Below are positions 33,508-47,819 of a DNA stretch of 64,000 nucleotides, one piece after another. The stretch's first letter is position 1. Every line of letters begins with the position of its first letter. The notes below the pieces were generated by a model. That model was not told the origin of the DNA. It did not search any database and saw nothing but the letters and a program-made list of their open reading frames with translations. Position numbers and translations under genes: made by a program. The DNA comes from Karalla daura (lineage: Eukaryota; Chordata; Actinopteri; Chaetodontiformes; Leiognathidae): assembly GCA_029224185.1 (NCBI GenBank), contig CM055194.1, positions 23,185,174 through 23,249,173 of the forward strand. Reading direction: 5' to 3'.

Positions 33508-36500
33508 GAGGGGGTTGGGAGAAGAGAAGAGGGAACAGGTTCCTAGGACGTGAGCTCCTGGAGCTCAGGGCAGTAATGGGAATTGCAGAAGGAGATGCAG
33601 AGAGGAACTAGCTTGGGCAGAACAGGGTCTTTACGGTTAGCCCGTCACTTTTATGGGGACCACGGGGGCTGAGAGGACCGCCTGGTTTAGCCATTGGACA
33701 CAGCAACAAGGAAAGCGGGAATGTAATAACAGCCATGAAAAACCATCAATCACAGGGCAAATTACATGTTTATTAAGAAGAAAGGAACATGGCAACAATA
33801 AAAGCCAACAGACAGAGAAACAGACATTCCTAGAACGGCCATGATGGATCAAGCTGCGGCTTTAACGAAATCACATATGGTAGCGGAAGTTTATGGCTTG
33901 AGAGCCACACTGAGGTGACTGTCGAGCAATTATCCTCATAGAAGCTGACTCATGTCTGTGCGGGACTTCACAAATAATCCTCTGCGTATAAGTACAGTGC
34001 AAGTCAATGAAGTACAATCAAGTATAAGTCAATGCCGACACCTTTGGTGAGGTGAGCAGACACCGCTGCAGCTTCAGATTCACATTTATCTTCCCTAAAT
34101 CCACCTGAGAGCTGGCTGTATGAAATGGTTTTAATGTAGTCCCTCAAAACCAGAGCTAATCAATTTAATGACTCTTCAGAAGACTGACAGAAGGTCCTGC
34201 CACTGCTCGTTTCATTATTGCTCCGTGGAGCGGATGTTAGGTCAGAGCACTGTCACGTTAGCATACCTAAAGCTGCTGCGCTGTACTCCACAATGCTGCT
34301 ACTTTAATTCTGTGACTTGTCCTTTATTTTATTCTCTAGGATGTCTTGAGTATTGTTAAGTAGCTCTGGATTCAGACTTGACAATTTGTAAAAGGTCTTC
34401 AAACATTTCGAGACATGATCTGTGTGTAAGAACTTCTGCAATTTGGTTCAGGGAGATAGGAAGTCTTCCCTCAGTGCTGATCTACTTCTCTTGTTTTAGT
34501 ACTGGAGATATTGCAAATCAAAACCATTCCTCGTTTTCATTTTCTTCTTGTTTCTAATAAATCATTATGACTTCAATCTGGAAATGTAAAATGGGAGAAT
34601 CAAACAAGGGCAAGCTGCTGAAATGAGGGCAAACTGCTCAGCCGCACAAATACTGTTCAGAAGAAAAATAAGAGGATTTGTATTAATATTAAGATCGTGT
34701 TAATGTCAAAGTTGCTAATGGTCTTACGTGATCTTTAAGATAGCCTTGATGCTGACAGTCACTTCCGCTCATGTTTACAGGAAGACGCATGACAAATGGG
34801 GGTTTTACGAATGTGGTGACTAAAACGTCTCCTCCCAAGATGAAAAGATTGATTAACGCTGCATTTTCAAGCATGCACAACTGGGTCGATGAGCACAAGG
34901 ATTAACACATGCACGTCTGTCATTTCGATCAAATGTGAAACCGCTAAAATACAAAGTCAATATGACTTTGTATTCACAGCTGGCGAACAAACAGCAATGT
35001 CTCCTCAAGGTTTGTTATCAGACCTTTATCCTCTTGTTTGGAGCTGGCACTAGAAATCATTCACACATTAATTTTCCAGTTTTTTAAGCAGTATTTTCAC
35101 AGCTGGGAAGGTAATGCTACACCAGCAGAAGGAGCACAGACAAAGCCAACAAGAAGAGAGAGGACAGAAATTATTCTCGGGTACACCTGTGATTTCAATA
35201 AAAAAGAAGAAAAAACTTTTCCTCCAAGTCAGGTTTTGAGTGTTTATATTCAAAGTTAGAAATATGCCGTTTAAATTCACTTTGACAGACATTGCATAAT
35301 GCAAACTTCTAGAGTAATCTGGAAGAGAATGTAGAGTTATTTTGATCTGGCCAAGTGCTTAAATTACCCGACATACTCTCAGTGAGTGCGTTCTGGGGCA
35401 TAGTCCAGCTTTTACTCAACACACCTGAAGTTCACCAAATCCTCGTTTCACTCCACACCTTCATAATATCTCAATCTGGCTGCACAGCGCTGCAACACTT
35501 TCATTCAAAAAACACATTTTTGAACAAATCCCATGCAACAATGAGCTGCATTGTGTAGAACAGAAGAAGTAGATGATTAACAATGCATGTGCCATGCATT
35601 GTCTGCCCCCCGGGGGAAATGTTTGTCTTATCAAAGTGTCATAATACTTGCTCGGTCTCCATGGTGAAGTAAACACGTCTGTATGTGTGGTGGACATATC
35701 AAATGAAGAAAAGGAATTCAAGAAAGTTCACTTTCCCACCACAGACTCACATTTCCCTGAAATGATTTCTGATGCAGAGTTTGGCTTCTCATCTGACAGT
35801 CAGTCCTACCGCACTGATCAAAGCTGCACAGAATTACATCTTATGGCCTAAAAACCTATATGATCTTACATTGATTTACGCTGCCTCTGCTTGTTTGACA
35901 GCTCTCGGTCATGAATGTGCCATCTTTGAGCTGCAGAGCTGCTCCAACTACTACGATGGGAGGTCTGAACAATTAACAGAGATCAACAGCTAATGACCGC
36001 TGACCTGACCCAGCCTCTACCCAGGTGACATTGCCAGAAGAAAGAGATAGAAAGGAGACAAATAATTCAACTGAGCTTCAAATGACATAAATTATGTCAG
36101 CTCTCTGGGTGTTTTTCTGTCCTGCTCGAACCATTTCAATTCAAAAAACATATGGTGTCTATCCACTTTAGACATGGGATTCATATTTAGATGTATCGGA
36201 TTTAAACCAGTATAATAAGAGGATGGGAATTTTCCTCTTTTGCCCCCCCCACCCCTTTTCGTTTCGTTGAAGAATGAATCTTTCCCAACAAAACAGTTAG
36301 GCCTCATTCTCTGAAAGGAAAGGTGATACCAGTAGCTCAACGTTTTCATGTCTTCGGTGGTGCTATTCATCAGGACTTTTAAGAGGTCCTGTCAAAAATG
36401 AGGAAATTCTATAAACCTGCTTGTAATTACTAAAGTAAACAGCGTGTTCTCATAAAACCAGCATGGCGGCCTGTTTCGGTCCAGTCACAGACTCCTAATT

Positions 36501-37759
36501 TAAAATTTATATTTTAAAAAGAGAAGATTTCATTTCCCTTTGCCACAAGATAATTTACTTTTCTTCTGGCCCCCTGTAGTCACTGTTGGCAGATTTATCA
36601 CATCACATCTTTGGCCACATCCACCCCCATTTTTATTTATTAGCTTACTGTAAGAAGAGTATTTTTCCCACCTTCACAAAGCCACTGAAATTCCCAATAA
36701 AAGGTGTCAGCCCCATGAGCTAGATAAGCATATCATCATACATGGGACATTGAGCTTCAAGGACGCTGTAAATTCAACTCACACAAATGTTTTTGTTAAG
36801 ACAAATTCAGACTCTTCTTTCAGACTGCTTAAGATTCAGTTCCCATCTCTCCCTCCATCCAATCCTCAATCTGTCCATCCAACCAAACATCCATTCTTGA
36901 AGTTCAGTCTTTTGTCTTTTGTCTTCAGTCTTGTTGTTTGTGTGTGACTGTAACTGAATATGTCCTGCTCACAGCATTTTAATCAGAATCAGTGGCCAAG
37001 GTGGACGAGCTGGAAAGGTAATCAAAGCAACTGTCTGTAATTTTTCCCTTGAACGTTTTCCACTTAAGAATTGCACTGCATCCAGCTGTCCAAGGCAAGA
37101 TCAGTTGAAAATTACCTTCCCTTTGTACTGGGAGAGATCATCCACCAGCACCACTCAAAGAAAAGAAAAGAAAAGAGCAACAAGATAAAAAGCAGAACTC
37201 ACTTCAGCTGCTTGATCCAGACCTGAGAACACTTTGGAGATGAGTCATCATTCTTATCAGTATCTTCTGTAAGAAAGACAACACCTTGATTTTAGAAACC
37301 TGCTCTCTTGATAAAACTGCTCAGGGTGTGGATCCATAACCGTGTGAAAATTATAGCTCTAAACTTTAATTAGCATCAAAGTGTTGTAATTCTCATGAAG
37401 TCTACTCTCCGACTTTAAGGAATATTGATGTCAAAAACATTTCATTTATATGGTTTGATTATATATTTTGAATTGAATTTTGAAAAAGGTCTGTCTCCTC
37501 TGTGCACATATGCTGCACCATCTTGTTTGAAGCAATCTGGTCATGTGACCCCTAAGTCAAGTCCATTGATGTGTAAATGCATTGTAGATATTCAGTATTC
37601 TTATATATCAACCTTAAAAGTACTTAAAAATGATGTTAGATGTTTTTAATGAAAATGGACTCAAATGAAGGCCATTGATGGATTTACACTGCCACACTTA
37701 GGGAATTTAGGAATAGGAATCTGAATTACTTGTTTTGCTTTCCAAAGGGAAATCCATTA

Positions 37760-37796
37760 GACCACAACATGCATCCACCTTCTGCATGTTGTGGTC
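37760..37796. repeat. Perfect inverted repeat (hairpin)
   Basis: GACCACAACATGCA (37,760-37,773) and TGCATGTTGTGGTC (37,783-37,796) are exact complements around a 9-base loop. Pairing does not extend outward. Confidence 0.85.
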
Positions 37797-40223
37797 CATC
37801 CAATGTGAATTGAGGTGCATGATCCGCGTTGAGGAACCTCAACCTGGATGTTTCACCTGGATCAGGAACAACTTCACGGAGAACTTCACATAGAAGTTGC
37901 CTTGTGTGGGATGTTCAAGATAATACAAGTTTTGTCATGATTCTTTACTTTCTGTATTGCAGTACAGTACAGAAGCTCACGGATCCATGTGCTTTGGCCA
38001 CTGAGGACGACTCAGGACGCGTCGGTGGAACAGCATGGAAACAATAACAGACCCTTCAGAGGGTTCTGTCTAAGTTTTCGCTGTGGTGCAGAAGAGGGCT
38101 GTAAGTCAGCCCTTTTCAGGGAGGGCAAACCGAGGGTCAGGTCGGAGCAGTAAGATGATATTCCGACGTTCCCATTAGCCTCGGCAGAGCTTAGGGACGT
38201 GATCGAGGAGCCAGACGTGGGTCGGATGGTGTCACACTGGGTCACGGTGTCCACCATCCAGTACTGCTGAGCTCAGGATCCATTTCTATTTTTGTGATGA
38301 TGGATCATGAGCCGATTCTCTTATTCTTTTTTTTATCGAGCAGAGAAGTGAAAAGGTTGAAAAATAATTTAAGAACTGGTTTCCAGAGCTCCAGTTGATG
38401 AGGATGTTTTTCCTCTCTTCAGTGTCATCAGTGTGTACAATAAAATAACACAGACACAAACTGAATCAGGTGTATAATCTTCAAGATAAGAAAGCTTCCA
38501 GCTACTTGTTTCATAGAGATACACATCAGAACTCAGCGGTGAACTCCTCCAGTCGAGCTGATGTTGATGTGTTTTTCAGAAAATTCTCACAAACTAAGAT
38601 ATTTTTAGTTTGTGAGAAATCTCAACCACTATCTACCACTGCAGTGAGGATTATCTGCAATGCAGTGTGGATCATTTTTCTTTTTTCTTTTTTTTACATT
38701 TGGGCCAAGCTTCTCAATGTCCACTTCCCTAGAGTTGCCTTTTACACAGGAAACCTTGAACAGATTGGTCCCACCAGATGGAAAAGGACCCTGGTATTCT
38801 GGGTATTTGGCAGGCGATGTGTGGAGAAACAGGCAGGTATTTGGAGGTATTTGGAGACATAGTGGTCAGACAGGAGGTGGATAAAGAGGATGAGAGTGAG
38901 AACAATAGAGTGTGTATCTCTGGAGTGGTTTGCCTCGGGGTGGAAGAAGAGTCAGACAGTCTGTGCTTGTCATTAAATGAGAATTTTCAATTGGGAAAAC
39001 AGATGAGCGCTTCTTATCTGATGATTCCTGACAACCGTGATCGGACGTAGTGCATTTGGACCATTGATATATTGGTCTGAGCAGGTAAATGCTTACTGGT
39101 TCCATTAATGTGTTGTTTTCGTAGTGAGAATGGCACAAGGCTCAATTCCCTCTGAAGACCGCCAGGGCAAAAAGTTTCTCTTTGATTTCTTCTGTTTGAC
39201 TGGAAGTTGAAGTTTCAACAATAATAATTTACCGCAGAAACTCACATCGGTCTTTTCATTGCCGAGCAGCAATTCATTTAAGTGCTCACATGCCAGAATG
39301 TTATTATTATTTTTTCTTGTTTCTTAATTTTTAATGTTTGGCTTTGTTGCTTTGCTGTTGTGCACCAAAGCCAGCCTCTTTCTTTCACTTTAATAGCTGC
39401 TATTTTTCACTGTCACATCTGCTGTTCCCCTGACCCGGCTCTGACTCTATTTGGCTGGACGCATTAGCCCCATTTAGAAAAACTGCTGGGAAGGTAAATA
39501 AGGAGTGTCACAGCTGACTAAACAGGGAGAAGGCTTTGCTGATGGAGACGATGCAGCTGATGGACTGGGACACCTGAGGCGATGGGGACACCTGACGTAT
39601 CTCAGCCCCATTATTCCCAACTTAAACAGACTTTTAGTGTCTTTGCACAGGTATACGTAGAGAGATTTTCTCACTCATTTCCAGAAGTATTGACACAGGA
39701 ATGATAAAACACAGACTGAACTTATCTTGCTGCTCCTCATTTCTTGCAAAGCTACAGCTCACTTGTACGTGAGCTGTCTTTTGTATCCACGTTTGTTTAA
39801 TAGCTGATAGCGGCGGGCCTCTGAGATGGAGGGGCGCACTAAACGTTTTAGTTACGTACTGGGGAGATGCTTGCCATTGACCCTGCATACTGCGGTCCTA
39901 ATAAACACAGTGTTCTTCCCTGTCCAGGTGATGTGTCAGTAAACATTGTTCCCCTGTGTACCTCTTTAGTTTCACATGCTTTAGGAATGACTGCTCGACT
40001 GTTTTGCCACAGTGATTCATGTCTCGGACGTCTGGCTTTCGTATTAGAGGACACTCGTGATCTGCTAGAAGAACAAATTGTGAAATAAGGCAGAACATAG
40101 CCTGGGTGAAACCAGTTTTGAGTTTTGAAACTTTGAAACTAGAGTTTGATAATTGTATGGTTACCTTGCACAACTTTGTATCCCTTGCAAGATGTTTGTG
40201 AGATGCAGAGGCTGCTGTGCAAT

Positions 40224-40340
40224 CGTTGCACCAAGGGGAAGAAAAACAAGCTCAAAATGTTGTTTGAGGAGGTTTAACTGCATACCAGTTCTGCAGAAGT
40301 GTTTTAGCTGCAGCGGCTGTATAACCTGTGGAAAAGAGGA
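40224..40340 (+). repeat. Local direct repeat, copy 1
   Basis: Shares 'gggaagaaaaacaag', 'accagttctgcag' and 'tataacctgtggaaaagaag/gaggaa' in the same order with 41,295-41,395, at roughly 85% identity apart from a short indel (my estimate by eye). Confidence 0.75.
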
Positions 40341-41294
40341 ATAAGCAGTCGGGATTGAGGAAAGATATTTGGGGCTATGTAGACCACTTGATTTGGCCTC
40401 TTTGACAAATATTCAAAATTGGAGTATGTGAAATAAGCGCAGATTCAGCAAGGGCATACAAAAAAATAATTTTTGACTGAGAGGAAGTGGAAAATTCATA
40501 TTATCCCCATTTGTTGAAGTCATTTAGGTGTTTTACTCATTTTGTTCTTCTTTTCCATTCGTCCGCACATTTTCCTCCCTGAGGCCTTCAGATGAATACA
40601 ACCAAGTTTTGTCTATGGATCATAGCGTGTTGAGAGGTTGCGTCAAATTCATGTTGTTCGATATCTGAAAATCTTTATCTGTGCCTGCTCGTGCATCCAC
40701 CTTGTTGTTAACAAAATTTGTAGATTTAGATACTAAACCACTTCCTCTGTCAGCCGTGAAGCAGCAGAGGATCGTTAATTGGTTATCTCTTACTCTGTTG
40801 CAGGTTTTTTTCCAGGAACAGAGTCACTGATTCACACTCCCTCCGGTTTCCTATGGAAAGATTAAATTGGACAATCACTGGCCCTTTGGCCCTCCAGATC
40901 TCTGACTGGAAAGACGTTCAGTGCCTAATGAAGTGTTCCGCTGTGACTCCAATGCTCCGAGCTCTCGCACTCAGGAGTCAGGAAGACATGGAGGGATTCC
41001 CTGGGCAAGGTGCAGGTTATTCCAACCAGTTAGCTCCTGCCCTGACCTAGTTTTTTAGCAAGTGCAATTTATTACATTTGCCAGAAGTGCAGTGAAATAT
41101 AGAAACATGTGGAAGACCAGAGGTGTCTGAGGTCAGGGGAGAGATTTTGCTGCAGATGTTAGTGTTAGCTCGCCAGCTGTGATGACTGATGAGCCATTTC
41201 AGCAAGTTTTCTTAAAGTTTCAAAAGACTTTTAGTTTGATTTCACATTCAGTACTGTAGGTCTATTTCCATAACCACTCAAAATGCTCAAAGTC

Positions 41295-41395
41295 ATTGCA
41301 CAAAAGGGAAGAAAAACAAGGTCAAGATGTTGCTCAAGGAGGTTAGCTGCGTACCAGTTCTGCAGCAGCTGAGGTATAACCTGTGGAAAAGAAGA
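41295..41395 (+). repeat. Local direct repeat, copy 2
   Basis: Second copy of the segment at 40,224-40,340, in the same orientation about 1.07 kb away. Confidence 0.75.
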
Positions 41396-42861
41396 GACCA
41401 GCTCACTTCAAATTCGATCCCTTCAAATACTGATTCAGACATCTATCTTTCTCAAAGTGCCTTCTCAGAGGGTGAGGTTTTGTTTTGTTCATCAGTGTGT
41501 TTCAAAGGGAGGCAGACATGCATGAAGCAAAGCTCATTACTACTCATTTAAAGCAGCTACATCTCAAAAAAATATATATGCTGCTACTTGTCAGTTGTGG
41601 TAATTGTAACCAGCCCCTGACGATCCTGCTGTTTCCGTGTATTTCCGTCTGTTAACTGTTCTCTGGTTGGTATCTCCAGGGTTCCAGGTGAAGTATAATC
41701 TAGCTGTCATGTGCAGTTTGATGGGTGTGAACAGCACAAGGGTTCAGGCGGTCCGCAGATAATTCTTCTCTCCACTATACTGGCTGGATGCAGCTGTTTT
41801 CAGAATACATACAGTATTTTTGTCAACGGGCCTAAATGTATCTTTCGAGCATGGGACCCGCAGGAATTGGTTCCACTGGGTTGGACAAGGATTTGTCAGC
41901 GATGCTGAGTTTTCTGGAGCAACTTTCTCCCAATGAGTCCCTGAGGTTACGTATGATGCATGTCTGTGATCTTTGCAGTTACACACTGGTCTTATTTCAG
42001 CACCACCGCTGCAACAAGATGTGGGCAACAGCACTGAGCACAACACGCTGTGCAGAAAGATTTCCACGATGATAGTTTGCATATGTCTCCTCTGATAAAA
42101 CAGCAGTGTGAAGCATGAAAAATTAAAGCCTGGTTAATTACAGTTCTTAGAGCTGTTTATGTCTGAAATCACATTTTATTAACACTCAAGAAGGCTAATC
42201 ACATGTAGACACTGTCACTGACAATGATCTTGTGCTGCAGATTGGTTTACACACGTAAAGTTCTGATTTAGCCAAAGGTAACAACCCTGATTAGATGCTG
42301 GCAGTTGTGTATATGAAAGCAAAACACCATCTGACACAGAGATGGACTATTACCCTGAACACATTTGCTTTGCATTACTTAATATTACTAAATATCTAAA
42401 GAATTGATCACAGCAGAAGTTTAAGAGTAAGCATTCTTAGGCCAAAAACAAGGGCGTATGCTACGTTTTTGAAAAGTGAGAGGACGCAAAGTCAGAGGTT
42501 AATCACACAGATTAAATTTCACTTAAAAGTAAAAGAAACTTAAAATTCTCTGGTATTTGCACAGACACAGCCAATAAATCAGAATCAGATTGTATCATTT
42601 GTGATTATATCATTTATCAAATAAAAAAAATTCTGATTAAACTGCTAATCAGGCTTTGCATAACAATGTTAATGTACCACAGAAATGAATAATCACTCAT
42701 ATTTTCCTTGTTAGAGACATTCTGACCAACACTGTTATGCAGAAAATTCAAAACATTTCCGATTTCAACAATCGAACCATTCATTCATCTGTCTTTCTTT
42801 ATACGAAGAAGGAAGCACAACATCTTTGCTGCCTCAGGAGCAAAATCTGTGGCAATTTTCA

Positions 42862-43110
42862 GTCATTCATTCATTCATTCATTCATTCATTCACCAGCTT
42901 CGTACTGTCGTAGCAGGGAGAGGTTTCCAGTCCATCACTGGACCCATACACATACCATTATCACTCCCACTCCCACTTACGAACAATTTTAGCCTCTCCA
43001 TTTGACCTAAACATGCATTTTTTGGGCTGTGGGAGGAAACCAGAGCGCCTGGAGAAAATCCACGCAGGCACAGCGAGAACTTGCAAACTCCTCACAGAAA
43101 AACCTGAAAG
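42862..43110 (-). repeat. Teleost interspersed LINE/SINE-tail repeat with (ATTC)n end
   Basis: Starts with about eight ATTC units. It then carries 'ggtttccagtccatcactgg', 'gaacaattttagcc', 'acctaaacatgcatttttt', 'gggctgtgggaggaaaccag' and 'ccacgcaggcacagcgagaa', the ordered landmarks of a repeat very common in fish genomes. Class (LINE tail or SINE) not settled. Confidence 0.7.
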
Positions 43111-43299
43111 TCGAGCACACGTCCTTGTAGAGCTCGAATTCAGTGAGTGCGCAGTGACATCTGAACACATTAACAGTTTGCTCACCTTCTACCTTTATAT
43201 CTATACATATAGATATAGATATATATACCATTATATCAGCATATCAGACATTAAGACAGAACACAAGCTACATATCAAGCAGCTATTTGCCATTTAAAC

Positions 43300-43482
<183 letters not shown>

Positions 43483-44938
43483 TTGTACATTACTGTGGAT
43501 TGAGTAACTGCACAAGGACATCTCATCCCTATACGTGCAAACAGAGCACGACTCTTCGAGAGGACGTATTAAAGGAAAAGGAAAAAAAGCAGCTAACATG
43601 CTGAGTTTCACTTCATGGGACCTTTGTTTCCGAATGCTCACTTTCCCAGATGGACGGGTCCCCCCTCACGCACCGATCCCTCCTCCATGAGTCCTGTCTG
43701 CTCTCATCCCCGCTGAGGCGGCCCGGCTGGAGAGGCTGCTGGCGTCGAGCGCTGTGATGTGGTTAGACGCTGTTGGCCAGCACGGATTACATCTTTCCTT
43801 TCATGCTCTATCAAATGGCCTTTTATAGAGCTGAGCTTTCTTTTCTTAAATCCTTACATTCATTGTGACCGGCTTAAACGCAAGATTGATAGATGTGTCC
43901 AGCTCGGTGTTGTTTTAGTGATCTTTTACATCTCTTTGGCCATTACACCATCCTCTCTCTGATGGAAACCGGGCCTGCATGTTAGATCTATTGTCGCTGG
44001 AATGTAAATGAGACTGAGCTCACTCTGAATTGCTTCTGTTGATCTCTGGTGCAGAATAACTACAGTATGGACAGATATACAGTATGCCTCATAAGCCTGC
44101 TCCCTGGGAGGGATATCTTTGGACAACTTTATAATGTGTCTAATGAAACAAAAGGTGCTCACAAGTTACACAAAGTTTTATTTACTTTGTAAGAAAGCCA
44201 TCGGCCTCTATTATCCGGTTTCGTTCCAGGCTGTAATATAGGTCTGTAGACGGCCCTCCAGGCAGCACAGTATGGTCCTCTCAGACTGTTGTTGTGGGAC
44301 ACATGCAGATCAGCGAGGCTTGAAGTGTTCATGAGAGGAAAAACGAGACAAAGGTTGGAGTCATGGCTGGAATCTGTGCTGCTAATGGCAGCCGAAAGGA
44401 GAAACATTTCTCAATGAGCCACGTTTAAGTGTAATGTTCCAACAACTGCTATTTCCTCACGGGGCCCCAGCTACCAATATTTTGTCCATTCTTTCATCCA
44501 AGTGTTTTTTTTTTGTTTTTTGTTTTTTTCTTTGGAGCACACCTGAATCTATGAATCATGATAGCCGTGTCATCTCCTTCGCCATCTTATCTCTGGTAAG
44601 ATGGTTTGTGTTTCCTGCGCCAGATGTGCTCCGTGCAGACGAGCACGTTGCACGTTGCTCAGCACTTTTTTTTTTTCATTTCATCAACTTTAAATTGGCA
44701 ATTTGCCTCACACGGCAGCTCACGAGGCATAACAAATTGCAGGTTGTTTGCCAGGTGGGGGCCAAAGTTTCTGTTTGGAAGTACTGGTGCTTGGATATGA
44801 ACAATATGTCAATCTGGAAAGGTTTGATGGATTTCAGAGGGTCTGGAGTGTGGCTGTCTACTGTCAAGTGATTATAGGTCTGTGAGTAGAACACTGTGTC
44901 CTGCAAAGTGTGGAGTGGGTTATGTTTTATAGGTGCCT

Positions 44939-45109
<171 letters not shown>

Positions 45110-45538
45110 CCTGATATTTGCTTTTCTGTACTAGTGGTTTCATAAAGTCAATTTCAAATTCAAACTCTTTCACAGTTTAGTTGATTTTTTATTGAGATTT
45201 TCCTCTCAAAAATATCACTGTGGCACATAAACAACCTGGCAACATGAAGCTTTTTACTCAATAAATGCAACATGGAATTTGGTAAAAAAAAAAAAAAAAA
45301 GCATGTTATTTATTTCTCTCCCCCATTTTCTCTCCATCCCCCCTCTCTATCCCCCCTCTCTCCACCCCCCTCCATCTACCCCTCATGTTTGGCTGCAGAC
45401 TCAGAAATTTAGTCAGAAAAGTGACTGGTTTTTGGTTTTGTTAAGGAAAGAAAGCAGGAGTGAAAATGACTCCTGCATGTTTGCCAGATGTTGCTACAGT
45501 AATAAATTTACATTGTATGAACACTATATATAACACTA

Positions 45539-45540
<2 letters not shown>

Positions 45541-45591
<51 letters not shown>
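45541..45591. repeat. (AT)n microsatellite
   Basis: About 22 TA units preceded by a short GT run and followed by a GA run. Confidence 0.95.
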
Positions 45592-45596
<5 letters not shown>

Positions 45597-45827
45597 GAGA
45601 GAGAGAGAGATTTTTTTGCCTCCTCCACAAAATTCATGAAATGCCATCATTGCATGCAGGTACCTTTCAACCTCATTGCAATCTGAAAGCCGCAATCACC
45701 AGTTATCCAGCCTTAGCCAGTATCACGTAGTATGGTTGTATTTAGCCACATACCATGAACTGATTAATCCACACTCTCTGAAAACTTACAGAGTGGATCA
45801 GTAGAGACCTGCTCCCATTTCCTCCAA

Positions 45828-45936
45828 TCAGCTCGATACAAGCTCGACCATATGGTGCACCGTGACAACTACACGTCTGCACGTCTCACATGTGAACTCC
45901 TCAGACGGTGCCTCCCCCAGCGGTCCCTCCGCTAAG
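45828..45936 (-). other. Weak candidate terminal exon, unrecognised
   Basis: On the minus strand a pyrimidine-rich acceptor (TTCTTCGTGTTCCCCAG) precedes an open stretch LAEGPLGEAPSEEFTCETCRR followed by VVVTVHHMVELVSS and a stop. It lies in a 161-codon open frame that continues across the acceptor. CxxC suggests a metal-binding turn but I know no matching family, and no partner exon is visible. Confidence 0.15.
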
Positions 45937-47459
45937 CTGGGGAACACGAAGAACAAGATGTATTGTGTCTGGATATAATCACAACGGAGGACATGAAGGG
46001 AGGAATGTAGCATGCGCTGATCTCTCCTGCAGACATGTATGCAAAGGAGGCAGAGGAGAGACGAGGGGGGTGGTTCGATTTTTACAGAGTGACTCAGCGA
46101 CTCAGTGTCATGCCCTCTCTGTCTCGTGGGTACAGTTAAATGATGTGTTTCCGATGCAGAAAAACATCCCAAGGATGTTAAGATGCCAGCAGGTCTAACG
46201 AGAGTTGTGCTGTAACAAGCGACGGCTTTTGACAACTGGTCTGATTGTCGCTTTCTGTCCTCTGAATAGCTGTCTCGCTCTGCACCCAAGGAGATTATGC
46301 TGTGCATTATCACTTCAGGTCACATTTATCTGTCAGATTACATTGCCAGGAAAGTAGCATGCCGAGGCTTAATGTCAGCACTAACCTTTACACATGAGGA
46401 ATGGCATTGTTAAGGAACATTAAAGATGTCAGAGCGAGTTTGCTGAGAGATGTGTGTTGACATGCTGAGAAAGTAGACTGTGAAAACACAGAGAGAGGAG
46501 GAAGTGTTTGCCTTCATTGGCCTTTCAGCACCATCGATCAGATTAATGTGATCGTACTCATAAAGTCCAATCTCAAGACAAGCAAACAGCCTCGGTAATC
46601 AGCATTTATTCCTCCATTTTCTTGTTCTGTTTTGATGGCCACAAATAAACCTGAATGATAAAGCTAGCAAAACGAACTACAACACACAAGGAATGATTTG
46701 ACTCTTTGGAGCTAAACAGCAATAAATCGTGCTACGCAGGTGTCTAGTTAGCAGCGAGAGGTCTGCTCATTGTCCCGTTTGCTGGAAGTTTCCATAATCC
46801 AGACTGAAATTTGGTGTGATGACTCATAACGCCTCTCACCCTTTTTCCGTCACTTCGGCAGCTTTATGTTTGGAAAAAGCCAAAGGATGCCTTCAGTCTG
46901 CTCTGACGGCTGCCAACAATATAATACTGTGGACCTGTAATGGTGCGAGCAGCCGTGTCGTGTCATTAGGTCTGATTATTGCTCTGCCCGGTCGTATAAC
47001 AGCCAAAGACTGAAACCATTTTACAGGTCCAGGTGGTGTGAATACCACTCTCGAACCCCGATCCTGTTTTCCAAGATTCAAGATGCGAAGCCATAAACAT
47101 CCCCCAACAAATCAACGGGTGACCTCATGAACACCATTAAGATGAAGATCCCTCCACCGTGACCAGATTTAAACATCATCAGCCCTTTATGAGACCAGGA
47201 GCAAGGCAGTTTTGGAGTAGCCTCCATCTCGTCCCTCAAAGCACTGGAGTATTTCCCTCTTGACAAATGATTCAAGATATTCCAGTATCCCTGTTCGTTT
47301 ATTACGGGGTTGGTATGGTCTCAGTTGAGGCTGTTTTCTGTTTTCTGTTGTCTGTTTCTATTTGACATTTTTATTTTATTGCTCACCCCCTGGACTTAAG
47401 ACTTGGTATAAACTTGGGCTGTAATCATTGTCCTCTCCTGGGGTCTGATATTATTTTGA

Positions 47460-47670
47460 GGAATGCATCAGCTTTAATCCTAATGGCACCCTCAGGCCTA
47501 CCAACTGAGCATCATCAAGCTCAGGTTGTTCAAAAAATACATTCATTTGCTCCTCCAAGACTCCATGGGACTAAAATAAGATGATTTATAAGACTCTCTG
47601 CATGGTCAATGTTTTTGTGACGCAAATGTCTGCCCCAAACACAAATTTCCCTTTGGGGACAATAAAGTAA
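47460..47670 (+). mobile_element. Possible LINE 3' tail
   Basis: Ends 'aatttccctttggggacaat' 'aaag' (47,644-47,667), the typical 3' end of several fish non-LTR retrotransposons. The body upstream is not recognisable to me. Confidence 0.4.
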
Positions 47671-47819
47671 ATAGGAAGCAAGACTGGAAAGAGTTAGTGT
47701 GGACCCGTCTGAGAGGGAACAAAATCCAGCCTACCCTAAAGATCACTTATCAACACGTCACTGTGTATATCTGTGTTTGTTTAACCAGAATGCTGGTACA
47801 AAAGCAGCTTTAAAAAATG

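Larger units (their letters stand above)
31542..42861. other. Long gene-free region
   Basis: About 11 kb with no gene recognised. It holds a GT microsatellite (33.43-33.51 kb), a perfect 14-base-pair hairpin (37.76-37.80 kb), and two copies of a roughly 0.1 kb segment (40.2 and 41.3 kb). Open frames are short with no domain signature. Confidence 0.5.

Noticed and set aside
38012..38275. Open frames on both strands around 38.0-38.3 kb (for example plus-strand ELRDVIEEPDVGRMVSHWVT)
   Set aside because: Short and without family match. The plus-strand stretch has an in-frame stop just upstream and no convincing acceptor.
46816..47275. Possible Tc1/mariner transposase remnant
   Set aside because: Some text on the minus strand felt transposon-like, but no transposase motif or inverted repeats could be found.
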